Source: Pseudomonadota bacterium (lineage in GTDB: Bacteria; Pseudomonadota; Alphaproteobacteria; Reyranellales; Reyranellaceae). Taken from it: 61,035 bases of DNA. Of this stretch, positions 17,433 to 25,895 are shown in pieces; positions within the stretch are counted from its first letter, which is position 1, and every line of letters begins with the position of its first letter. The translations under genes were made by a program, and so were the position numbers. The stretch is from NCBI GenBank assembly GCA_018242505.1, contig JAFEBU010000028.1, forward strand, positions 1 through 61,035, written 5' to 3'. The notes under the pieces were generated by a model. It was not told the origin of the DNA. It saw only the letters and a program-made list of their open reading frames with translations, and did no database searches.

Positions 17433-18316
17433 TGCGCTACATCAACCTTCAACTGATCGTTGGCGACGAGCAGGCCGCCGCGGTGATCAAGGCCGCGGAG
17501 CAGGCGCGCGCGGAGATTTTGAATGAGGGGGATTCCGAACGTCGCAAGAAGCTCATAAGTGCGCACCGGCAGAAGTGGGTCGCATTCCGAGAGCATTTTG
17601 AGCGAATTTACGGCCAGAAGTGCTGGTATACGGAGTGTGTCAATCCGGGTACGGACGATGATATAGATCACTACCGGCCCAAGGGACGCATTTTCGAAGA
17701 CGATGAGCATGGCGGATATTGGTGGGAGGCCCTGCATTGGCGAAACTTCCGACTGAGCTGTCATCGGGCGAACCGACTGCGTGAGAACCCGGAAACCGGA
17801 GAGACGTACGGCAAAGGCGATCATTTTCCCTTGCTAAATCCTACAGAACGGTGGCGAGAGCCCAACGGAGCCTGCCACGAAAAACCCATGCTTTTGGATC
17901 CGGTCCGGGCCGGCGACTCCAACATTCTGACGTTCTATCCAAACGGTAAGGTCGCCCTGGGACCAAAATTCGGAAACGATGACGAGGCGAGGCAGCGATT
18001 TGAGTCTAGTCGGACCTATCTGCATCTCGATTGGCCGGCGATTTGCCAAGGACGTCAGTTGCTTTATGTCGATATTACGCGTCGCGTCGACGACGGCAAC
18101 GCAGCAGCTGCAAGCTTGGCCAAGGGAAATGTGGGCGCGCGAGATTGGCTCGACCGAGTGGTGGCCGGCCTCATAGAGCTGGCACAGCCTGCTCAGCCTT
18201 ATTCTCGTGCTGCGCAAGTTTACATCCGCTATCACCGCGCGCAGCGCTGGGTGGAAGACGAGGTACTACCCCATATCTTGCACGTCGAGCCCATAGTCGA
18301 AGGCGCCGCGGCATGA
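17432..18316 (+). CDS. HNH endonuclease, Septu PtuB-like
   Basis: 294 aa. After a helical N-terminus comes the HNH core: Cys64 and Cys69 (KCWYTECV), DIDHYRPKG with Asp79-His80, a Tyr/Trp-rich segment (GYWWEALHWRN), and SCHRANR with Cys110 and Asn114, then GKGDHFPLLNP. This order (C..C, DI(D/E)HxRPK, WxN, SCxxxN, FPL) is that of PtuB-type HNH effectors. It shares TGATG with the ATPase gene and ATGA with hsdM, so it is made from the same message. Predicted role: cuts DNA (or possibly tRNA) when released by the ATPase. Catalytic His and Asn are present. Confidence 0.8.
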   Translation: MRYINLQLIVGDEQAAAVIKAAEQARAEILNEGDSERRKKLISAHRQKWVAFREHFERIYGQKCWYTECVNPGTDDDIDHYRPKGRIFEDDEHGGYWWEALHWRNFRLSCHRANRLRENPETGETYGKGDHFPLLNPTERWREPNGACHEKPMLLDPVRAGDSNILTFYPNGKVALGPKFGNDDEARQRFESSRTYLHLDWPAICQGRQLLYVDITRRVDDGNAAAASLAKGNVGARDWLDRVVAGLIELAQPAQPYSRAAQVYIRYHRAQRWVEDEVLPHILHVEPIVEGAAA

Positions 18317-19767
18317 GGGATCCCGCGTCCAGCCTTGTCCGCAAACTGTGGCAGTACTGCAATGTGCTACGGGATGATGGACTCTCATACCCTGATTATG
18401 TGGAGCAGCTCACTTATCTACTTTTTTTAAAGATGTCCGATGAGCAGGGTAACGGGCCAGTGCCTGCTAAATTCGGATGGCGGTCGCTGGTCAACCTCGA
18501 CGCCGAGAAAATGCATCGACACTACAGTGCGGTTTTATCAGCGCTAGGCTGTCATGGCGGGACCCTCGGGCTCATTTTCCGGAACGCTAAGAATAAAATC
18601 CGCGATCCCGCTAAACTCCGTTTGCTCATTGTCGACCTGATCGGCCAGACCGAGTGGTCGGGACTCTCGGCGGATCTAAAGGGCGATGCCTATGAAGGGC
18701 TGCTTGAGAAGAATGCGCGCGACACCAAGAGTGGGGCAGGTCAATATTTCACGCCGCGCCCGTTGATCGAAGCAATCGTTCGATGTGTTGATCCGCAACC
18801 TGGAGAGGTGATCTGCGATCCAGCATGTGGCACGGCGGGGTTCCTTCTCGCGGCGCACGACTATGTGTTGTCGCAGAACCCACGTCTGAGCGCCGCGCGA
18901 CGGCTACATCTGCAAACCAAAGCCATACGTGGCGTGGAACTCGTAGAAGAAGTTGCGCGATTGGCGACAATGAACCTGCTTCTACATGGAGTGTCGGGTC
19001 AGTCCGACGACGAACTGCCGATTGTCTGCTCCGACTCTCTCAAAGATCCGCCCAAGCGCAAAGTCGACGTCGTCCTCACGAATCCGCCTTTTGGCGTGAA
19101 AGGCAGTGTGACCTACGCTGGCGCTGATCGTCGCGCGCGACGCATTGCCGACGAACTTACTATTGTACGGCCTGACTTCAGGGTGCAGACAGCAAACAAA
19201 CAACTGAACTTTCTTCAGCACGTCATCTCGCTGCTGAAGCCGGGGGGGCGAGCGGCGGCCGTCATCCCTGACAACGTTCTGTTCGAGAGCGGACCTGCGG
19301 CGGCGATACGCCGGCGGCTGTTAGAGACCTGCGACGTTCATACGCTGCTGCGGCTTCCGACTGGCCTATTCTATGCGTCCGGCGTCAAAGCTAACGTGCT
19401 GTTCTTCGATTTGACGAAGGCCAAGGTTAAGAGAACTCTTTGGGTTTACGATTTGCGTTCGGCCAGCCGGTTCTCACTAAAGACAAGGCCGCTTAAGTCC
19501 GAGGATCTTCTTGAATTTGTTGAACTCTATCGCCCTGGGAACCGGACCGCGCGCCGGGAGCGCAAGGGCGTTGAGCGTTGGCGTCGGTTCGATGTCGCTT
19601 CGATTCTCGCGACAATCGACGCTAGGCTCGACGTCGCATGGGCAGAGACACCGACTCCTTCAGAGGGGAGTAGCCTCTCCCGGCTCGATGAACTTTCTGA
19701 CCAGATCGCGAGAGATCTGGAACGCGCACTGAATCGTATTCGGCGGGTTGGTCCATCCCGATGGTGA
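18313..19767 (+). CDS. hsdM: HsdM, type I N6-adenine DNA methyltransferase subunit
   Basis: 484 aa. The N-terminal helical HsdM domain (LWQYCNVLRDDGLSY) is followed by the SAM-binding motif DPACGTAGF at 169-177 and the catalytic NPPF at 257-260; GQYFTPRPLI at ~143-152 is also typical. I placed the start at ATG 18313, which forms ATGA with the HNH stop; the longer open frame upstream only mirrors the HNH gene. With HsdS it should methylate the host genome at the HsdS site. Gene order (S first, M last) and the ATPase/HNH pair between them are unusual, and no hsdR lies anywhere in the window. Confidence 0.92.
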   Translation: MRDPASSLVRKLWQYCNVLRDDGLSYPDYVEQLTYLLFLKMSDEQGNGPVPAKFGWRSLVNLDAEKMHRHYSAVLSALGCHGGTLGLIFRNAKNKIRDPAKLRLLIVDLIGQTEWSGLSADLKGDAYEGLLEKNARDTKSGAGQYFTPRPLIEAIVRCVDPQPGEVICDPACGTAGFLLAAHDYVLSQNPRLSAARRLHLQTKAIRGVELVEEVARLATMNLLLHGVSGQSDDELPIVCSDSLKDPPKRKVDVVLTNPPFGVKGSVTYAGADRRARRIADELTIVRPDFRVQTANKQLNFLQHVISLLKPGGRAAAVIPDNVLFESGPAAAIRRRLLETCDVHTLLRLPTGLFYASGVKANVLFFDLTKAKVKRTLWVYDLRSASRFSLKTRPLKSEDLLEFVELYRPGNRTARRERKGVERWRRFDVASILATIDARLDVAWAETPTPSEGSSLSRLDELSDQIARDLERALNRIRRVGPSRW

Positions 19768-19979
19768 CTTTGGGCAAATCACGCCGGGTTCTCGTTTCGA
19801 ATCACTCCGTGCATGCGCATGAAGTTCGACAGAATGTCGAGAATGAAATCCTGTCCGCAGATGACGAACCCTCGCCGTCGCGCTTACTCATGGAAAGATC
19901 GAACTATTTGTTTTCGTCTAAAGGACCTACCGGGCACTACGTGTCGCCATCACAACTCGTTTACGAGAAGGGCGCCTAG
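19761..19979 (+). CDS. Hypothetical small protein overlapping the hsdM end
   Basis: 72 aa. The ATG lies inside the last codons of hsdM (ATGGTGA), the same coupling style as the rest of the operon. The sequence is mixed polar (VLVSNHSVHAHEVRQNVENEI..), with no motif I recognise. It may be a fifth operon member or chance; the 3' end abuts the convergent ietS gene by less than 100 bp. Confidence 0.35.
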   Translation: MVTLGKSRRVLVSNHSVHAHEVRQNVENEILSADDEPSPSRLLMERSNYLFSSKGPTGHYVSPSQLVYEKGA

Positions 19980-20062
19980 CCAGTGCCCAATGCCAGTAAA
20001 GAAGCAGCCACGATCGTCGGCTGAGGCGGCTAATAGAGGCGCGGAGCTAAACTCAGAGATTC

Positions 20063-22402
20063 TCAAATCTGCACGCGGACACGTTGGCGCAACCGTTCGT
20101 AAAGCTGAACCTCTGCCTCGTGAGCGATCTCTACTACCACAGCGAATCTTTGTCGGCCGACATCGACTGCCCACCCGCCTGCGCAGCGCACGACGAGGTA
20201 ATACGTATCGCCATATCGGCTTACATCGCGTTGGAAGGTCGCGGTTGCCAACTGTAAGCTCGACTTCTCGCGTAGCGTCGGATTCGGTGTAAGATTGCAG
20301 TTGAACCGATTCTCCATTTCCGGAAAAGGTCCTTCCTCGGAGACGACGCGACGACGGAAGTGCTCAAAGATAAAGTCGGGCTCGCAACCTCTAATCAGTC
20401 GGAAACCAATCGAGTTGCCTGCATAATCGCGTCGCGTATGCCGAACTGGAGGATCGTAGGCCAACGATACACGGATCGTACGACGCCCTCGTTCGGTTTG
20501 AAAATCTTCCGGAATAGGAATTTGATAAACGGCGAAGTGGTCGACTTCCAACTCATCCTCGGCATAGAGCACCACCCGCGAGTCGTCCGAGAACGCCGCA
20601 CGCTCCAGATCAGTTTGACCATGCCCGCAGATGGCTCGCTCAGCCTCGGTGCCGAGCAATTGCAGTCGAGCTGTCGCCGCGGCTGGAACAGTTGCGCCGA
20701 TAGCCAATAGTGCGCGAATGAGATTGGCCGATGAATTCGGGAAACGGCCCAGAATCTGTGCCGCCTTGAAGGCCACGAGAGGCGCCGAATAGGAGGTGCC
20801 GGAACCAGCAGAGAAAAGCCGATCGACTGGCCGATTGTGCAATGAAAGGACGCCTGCTTCGGCCAAGTCCTCACCGCCTCGCAGGCGTTGTACAACTGGG
20901 TCGTATATCAGCGTACCACCGATATCCACCAAGTCCGGTTTGATTGCACCGCGGATGCCTGGCCCAACGCGGGTGAAGGGTGAAGGCTCGGCTGTACGAG
21001 TGATGGTCCGCACACCGACGCTATCTGCGATTCGCTCCTCTAATCCTTCATTATGCGCGAGAGACCCGACTGTGACGACATTTATCGCGCCCGCTGGTTC
21101 GAAAAGACGGTTGGTCTCTTCGGTGAGGTAACTAGGATATTCGGTAACCGCTTGTTCAATGCGGTTGCCACTCCGCGGTGACCGGTTACCCGCTGATACA
21201 ATGATGACGACATCCAATTCGGCCACCAGTTCGTCCAATGTCGCTGCCCATGGACCGACCTTCCCGCCATCGTAGATTCTGCTCCGGTCACCGAGTGCGA
21301 TCACAAAAATCCGGCAGCCGAATTCCTGGTTGAGGCGCGTGACAGCCTCGCGCATCTGGCTCGGTGTCAACCGGCGCTCAGGAAAGGCGCCATTCCTGTC
21401 CACTACCTTGGCAGCGCAAAGGCGCGCGCCCCGCTCCAGTGTTCCAGCAGCAAGCTGGCCTCGCAAATCACCGAACACCGCAATTCCCGCAACCCGCGTG
21501 CCATGGCCAAAATCATCCGCGGTTCCGAGAGATTCAGGCACGGCGATTGCGCCAGCGATGATATCTTCGATGAGTGGATGGTCCGTAATGCCGCTATCGA
21601 TGATGCCAACAAGCGGCGCATCGTCTGCAACTGGCCCAAGTGGAGGCAGCTCGGTCAGCGCCCTGTCGATCGCGTTGCCAGTGGTCGCGTCTGGCACAGC
21701 AGGAAAGTCGATTTCCTGGACATCCTCAACGCCGAGTAATGTCCGTATTACGTCGCCGTCACATCGCAGTCGGACGAGAGTGATCGATGGACCAATGTAC
21801 CGATCCAGCTCCTCGGCCCCGCGGGCAGCTGCATAGTCGGCGACCTGATTGAGCTTGCGCTCGCGCATCTCGCGTCGACCAAGATCCCACAACTCGACGT
21901 CGACAGTATATTGTCTTCCTGCGAGGAAATCGTCAGCCTCGCTGAGGCCACTCTCCCGCGCCCTAATGCCAATTCGATCTTTCGGCTCGACCGTGCCAAT
22001 CGATTCGATGCCACCAATGAACGCATTGTAGGGCGGGTGCTGCCGCCCGGGAGGCGTGCCACGCGCATAAGCGGCGAGGCGCTCTCGAAACTGCGTTAGA
22101 TCGTCAGTTGAGGAGAATAGCACAAGGGTGCGATCTTCGTCGCTGGAAAGAACTGTCAGGTCGAGCTGATTCCAGTCCTCTTCAAGAAGCGCTCCGCTCA
22201 TGTGCACACGCAAGATCAATGACGGATTGACGAACTCCGGACGTCTGCGGCGCTGCTGCGCCTGAATTGCCTGGGTCAGCTCACTTTCAATCCGAGTGCT
22301 ATGCGCGGCCACGTTGCGAAGTGGGGGACGTCCACCGCCATGGCGTCGTCGCGGCAGACGTTCTGGCAGCCGTACGAGCTGCAAATGGTCGTAGCGGGCC
22401 AA
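20063..22402 (-). CDS. ietS: Subtilisin-like serine protease, IetS-type
   Basis: 779 aa from a TTG start (MARYDHL.LVRLPE is the family-like beginning). It has a ~250-residue N-terminal domain, then the S8 peptidase core: Asp269 (IIDSGITDHP), His300 (DDFGHGTRVAGI), oxyanion Asn406 (VSAGN) and Ser537 (GSGTSYSAP), and a ~190-residue C-terminal beta-rich domain. No signal peptide, so it acts in the cytoplasm. It follows the AAA+ gene by 11 bp on the same strand. This ATPase-subtilase pairing is the IetAS arrangement, first described from Agrobacterium Ti plasmids and later counted among antiphage systems. All catalytic residues are intact. Confidence 0.82.
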   Translation of the reverse strand: MARYDHLQLVRLPERLPRRRHGGGRPPLRNVAAHSTRIESELTQAIQAQQRRRRPEFVNPSLILRVHMSGALLEEDWNQLDLTVLSSDEDRTLVLFSSTDDLTQFRERLAAYARGTPPGRQHPPYNAFIGGIESIGTVEPKDRIGIRARESGLSEADDFLAGRQYTVDVELWDLGRREMRERKLNQVADYAAARGAEELDRYIGPSITLVRLRCDGDVIRTLLGVEDVQEIDFPAVPDATTGNAIDRALTELPPLGPVADDAPLVGIIDSGITDHPLIEDIIAGAIAVPESLGTADDFGHGTRVAGIAVFGDLRGQLAAGTLERGARLCAAKVVDRNGAFPERRLTPSQMREAVTRLNQEFGCRIFVIALGDRSRIYDGGKVGPWAATLDELVAELDVVIIVSAGNRSPRSGNRIEQAVTEYPSYLTEETNRLFEPAGAINVVTVGSLAHNEGLEERIADSVGVRTITRTAEPSPFTRVGPGIRGAIKPDLVDIGGTLIYDPVVQRLRGGEDLAEAGVLSLHNRPVDRLFSAGSGTSYSAPLVAFKAAQILGRFPNSSANLIRALLAIGATVPAAATARLQLLGTEAERAICGHGQTDLERAAFSDDSRVVLYAEDELEVDHFAVYQIPIPEDFQTERGRRTIRVSLAYDPPVRHTRRDYAGNSIGFRLIRGCEPDFIFEHFRRRVVSEEGPFPEMENRFNCNLTPNPTLREKSSLQLATATFQRDVSRYGDTYYLVVRCAGGWAVDVGRQRFAVVVEIAHEAEVQLYERLRQRVRVQI

Positions 22403-22413
22403 CGCCTGGCGAC

Positions 22414-23403
22414 CTAGCCCGGCTGGGTCAGTCGAGCGCTACCGTGCCTGCGGCGTCGCTCGTCGGCGAGTGCCGCGAGAAAATCGCTCTCCGTGACCTC
22501 TTTTCGTCTATCGATCACGGCCGACTTGACTGCTTGGACACTGATCCGATCGATCTCCGCATAAGAATAGCCGCCTAGCTCGTGCGCATGGCCGATCGGA
22601 TCAAAAGCAACGGCTACGTTTCTAAATTTCATCCGCAAGAACCGCTCAATCATTCGCCGATCGGGTTGGTCGAACCAGATGACTTCATCGAAACGTCGCC
22701 AGACAGCCGGATCGAGTGCGCGGTCAAGATTGGTTGCTGCGATAAGAAATCCCTTGGGCGTAATCCGATCGATGAAGATCAGCAGACTATTAACGACGCG
22801 GCGCAGCTCATTATGCTCGCCGCTATCATCACGCGCGCGCGCGAGAGCATCGAATTCATCGAAGAACAGAACACAAGCTTGCTTGCGGGCAAACTCGAAA
22901 ATCTTTCGAACATTGGCGGCTGTCTCGCCTAGGTATGATGAGATGAGGCGATCCAGCTTGACGACATAAAGTGGTAAGCCAAGTTCATGCGCAAATACTT
23001 CGGCGCATAGCGTCTTGCCGCAACCAGGAGGCCCACAGAACAAGAGCTTCGACCGCACCGCCAGACCCCTGCGCTGGATTTCCTCTGTCCGTCGAAACTC
23101 CTTCAGGAGCCCGATGAACACTCTGACGTTCTCGGAACTCAGAATGATGTTCTGCTTCGTACGTGTTGGTTCGATGAGTTCAACGAACTCACCTGCGGCT
23201 TCTGGGAAGGGGATAAGAGGCGCGAGCGCCTTTGGCCGTGAAGGTCGGGATGGGCCAGATTCCAGAGTCCTGCGGAGCGATTTGGCCAGCACGCGGTTGT
23301 TCTTACGCTCCTCCTCGTCAATGATCTGCTCGGCGACGGCTCGGAACTCTTCGTCCCTGCCGTAGCTTGCCAGCAGCTTTTTCATCAACTCACCGCGCGC
23401 CAT
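22414..23403 (-). CDS. ietA: AAA+ ATPase, IetA-type
   Basis: 329 aa. A short helical N-terminal region (MARGELMKKLLASYGRDEEF) precedes an AAA+ core with Walker A GPPGCGKT at 124-131, the pore-loop-like segment YLGETAANVRKIFEFA, Walker B VLFFDEFDAL around 178-187, a sensor-1 Asn (AATN) and an Arg-finger region (DPAVWRRFD). Similar to FtsH/spastin-like AAA modules, but stand-alone. Transcribed first, with the subtilase 11 bp downstream. In IetAS pairs the ATPase is thought to control or feed the protease. An in-frame Met at residue 7 (23385) is an alternative start. Confidence 0.82.
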   Translation of the reverse strand: MARGELMKKLLASYGRDEEFRAVAEQIIDEEERKNNRVLAKSLRRTLESGPSRPSRPKALAPLIPFPEAAGEFVELIEPTRTKQNIILSSENVRVFIGLLKEFRRTEEIQRRGLAVRSKLLFCGPPGCGKTLCAEVFAHELGLPLYVVKLDRLISSYLGETAANVRKIFEFARKQACVLFFDEFDALARARDDSGEHNELRRVVNSLLIFIDRITPKGFLIAATNLDRALDPAVWRRFDEVIWFDQPDRRMIERFLRMKFRNVAVAFDPIGHAHELGGYSYAEIDRISVQAVKSAVIDRRKEVTESDFLAALADERRRRHGSARLTQPG

Positions 23404-23911
23404 ACCGTATCCACGTCCCCGAGCCAGTGGTGAAGCATATCCGGAAATGCGCTAGTTCGCCATATGTTCGCGCGGCTGAAGCGGCTCATCTGCGACTTCT
23501 GAAGGGGTGGCCCGACCTTAACGGCAACGGTCTTTCGTCTGGGCTGGGAAGGCCCTCGATCGTTCGTCGCACGGCCTCGGTGCATTTTGCGGGGCTTCGT
23601 AGTGATTCCGGCTGTCCTCGGTCACTTCCTCCTGCGGCTGGTGCCAAAACGGTTAGACAATCATAGCGTCCCGGCGAAAACATAGTTATCAGTTTCATCG
23701 ACGTTGGGACGCCATTCCTGCGCATCTTCCAACCGGCGTCGAGGCGGACGTGATTGCAAACGTCGGTCTGGCTGGACGATTGTTTTCCGGACATCTTCCG
23801 CCGATTGATCTGGCTGTCGAGAACGGTACCTTTGGTTGAGTGACGCAGGGCGGACGGCGCTCGCTGCTCGGGAGATTGGGTTGACGGATCGACAGAAAGG
23901 ATTTCGCCGCA
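23404..23911. other. Gene-free boundary between defence island and polysaccharide cluster
   Basis: About 500 bp with only short frames lacking any recognisable family. It carries the divergent start regions of ietA (minus) and the glycosyltransferase gene (plus). No insertion-sequence ends were seen. Confidence 0.45.
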
Positions 23912-25771
23912 GTGGTTTCGACAGGGGCAGGGTCTGACGCCGGGACGAATGAGGAGCGCCTCCCCTGGCCGGGAGTCGGCGTTTGGCGCACACCCGACGA
24001 CGCTTCATTCAAGGAAAAGGCGCTGAGGTCGATCACGGGGATTTTCAGAGAAGCTCTCCGCAAGCGCCGCACGGTCGGGGCCGCCGACAAGACGATCAAA
24101 GCCGTCGTGATCGATCCCGCTCTGCTCATGGAAGACGGTCACAACTATTCGGCGATGCTCAGAGTCAAAGCCGAACTGGAAAAACTGGGGGTGGAGCACG
24201 CCTGCCTCGCTTCCCTGACCGCCGACGCTGCTGTGCGCAGCATAGCGGCTCCTGTTCTTCCGACCAAAGGCCTCTGGTGGCGCTCCGCCTATACGCACCT
24301 GGAATTTGCGGAGCACGCCAGGGCAATGGCGGATCATCTGTCCCTTGCTTTGAACGACCAGGAAAGGCCGTCCGACCTCCTTGTCCTTCCCTGCTGTGAT
24401 TCTGTGCAGATTCGCGCAGTCGCCGAGTATTATGGCCAACGTTCCTCGATTCCTGCTCCGCATCTCCTCATCTGGCTTCTGTTCAGACCAAATCACCTGA
24501 AACCCACGGATGATCCGGCGGCGGCGGTGCAGATCGATGAATACAGGGAGGCCTTTGCTGCCCTGAAACAGGCGATCGGCGATGACGCCAAGATCGCGGT
24601 ATACTGTGAGACGGCGGCGCTGGCGGCCGTCTACAAGGACATCATCGGACTCGAAGTTGGTGTTGCTCCATGCCCCAACCTCACGGAGAGTGGCGGCAAG
24701 GCATCGCCCTCGACGAGAAGGGCAGCTGCGAAGATCGTCGCGCTTGGCCACGCCAACCAGGCAAAGGGATATCATCTCCTCCCCGGTGCGGTCAGGCATG
24801 TTCTCAAGTCCGACGACGACGCGACTTTCTTCATTCATGGCACCCTTCAGAACTCGGATATCGTCGATGGTGCGGCCGTGTTCGGTGTCTTGTCGGACAT
24901 GGGGCCTCGCGTCGTCGCCCGCAACGACGTGCTGACGTCCAAAGACTATCAGTCACGCCTTCGCGAAGCCGATCTTCTTCTGCTGCCCTACGATCGGAAG
25001 ATCTATGAGGCGCGCGGGTCGGGCCTTTTCAATGAAGCGAGGGAGATCGGCATCCCCGTCATCGCGACGCGAGGCTGTGCCTTTGCTCGGCCGGCGTTCG
25101 ATGAAGGATGGGGTATCGAGATCGTCGAATGGAGCAGCGCAGGAATTGCGCAAGCCATTCTCGATGCGCTCGATCGTCTTCCCAACCTGTCTGCGTGCGC
25201 AGCGAAATCAGCCCGCCGGTTCCATGCCCGGAATGTCAGCACGCTATTGCCCGAGATCGTTGGAAAGATCCGTCCGAAAGATCGGGCGCTGCGAGCAACC
25301 GCCGTCAAGCGTGGACCGAAGACTCCACTCCTGCCAAAGGCATTCTTCTCCGAAGTGTATCTCGAGGACGGCACGTCTCTTCAAGGCAAGGTGCCGGCCG
25401 GCAAACGATCTTCGATTCGTTCGATAACGGGCAAGCTCGTCGAGACACCTTCGACGCGCTATTGCTATTCGGTCTTGCTCGGCGCCGACACGAAAAGAAC
25501 GCGCAAGCTGTCTGTTGCCGGCTACGTCCTGGCCGAAATAGCGATCGAAGTTGTTTCGGGCAGTGTCGGGGTTGCCTGGGTCGACGAGAATTACCAGGTC
25601 ATCGATGGCACCGAACGGTTCGCGCCGGCTATGGCCGATATCCAGCACCTGGTCGTTCCGGTTCTTGCCAGGAAAGTACACAAACTGGTGTTCCGCAATT
25701 TTACACTCGGCGACCTCCCTGCATCGTTCCGCATTCTTGATCTCAGGGCAAAAACCTTGACGCCGATTTGA
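23912..25771 (+). CDS. GT-B glycosyltransferase with C-terminal beta-rich domain
   Basis: 619 aa from a GTG preceded by AAAGGA. Two Rossmann-like halves: the first (about residues 50-250) includes IKAVVIDPALLMEDGHNYSA and LVLPCCDSVQ. The second (about 265-460) has the GT4-like run IVALGHANQAKGYHLLP, DATFFIHG, the bind-and-turn segment LREADLLLLPYD and GLFNEAREIGIPVIAT. The last ~140 residues look like a beta-sandwich (sugar- or protein-binding) rather than transferase. It probably adds a sugar from a nucleotide donor during surface polysaccharide synthesis. It converges on the 798-aa glycosyltransferase; no partner shares its strand. Confidence 0.65.
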   Translation: MVSTGAGSDAGTNEERLPWPGVGVWRTPDDASFKEKALRSITGIFREALRKRRTVGAADKTIKAVVIDPALLMEDGHNYSAMLRVKAELEKLGVEHACLASLTADAAVRSIAAPVLPTKGLWWRSAYTHLEFAEHARAMADHLSLALNDQERPSDLLVLPCCDSVQIRAVAEYYGQRSSIPAPHLLIWLLFRPNHLKPTDDPAAAVQIDEYREAFAALKQAIGDDAKIAVYCETAALAAVYKDIIGLEVGVAPCPNLTESGGKASPSTRRAAAKIVALGHANQAKGYHLLPGAVRHVLKSDDDATFFIHGTLQNSDIVDGAAVFGVLSDMGPRVVARNDVLTSKDYQSRLREADLLLLPYDRKIYEARGSGLFNEAREIGIPVIATRGCAFARPAFDEGWGIEIVEWSSAGIAQAILDALDRLPNLSACAAKSARRFHARNVSTLLPEIVGKIRPKDRALRATAVKRGPKTPLLPKAFFSEVYLEDGTSLQGKVPAGKRSSIRSITGKLVETPSTRYCYSVLLGADTKRTRKLSVAGYVLAEIAIEVVSGSVGVAWVDENYQVIDGTERFAPAMADIQHLVVPVLARKVHKLVFRNFTLGDLPASFRILDLRAKTLTPI

Positions 25772-25895
25772 CGACGGATAGTGACGGTGGCCTCCGCTTG
25801 ATGCCGTGCACAATATACAGCCCTGGCTCAGCGACAGATCGGCCAGATAGGCGCCGTCTTTGCAAGCATTCCAGACCCTCGACTGCACCGTGCCA

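Noticed and set aside
18031..18312. Longer N-terminus for HsdM
   Set aside because: Those codons mirror the HNH gene; ATG 18313 gives the ATGA overlap and the family start.
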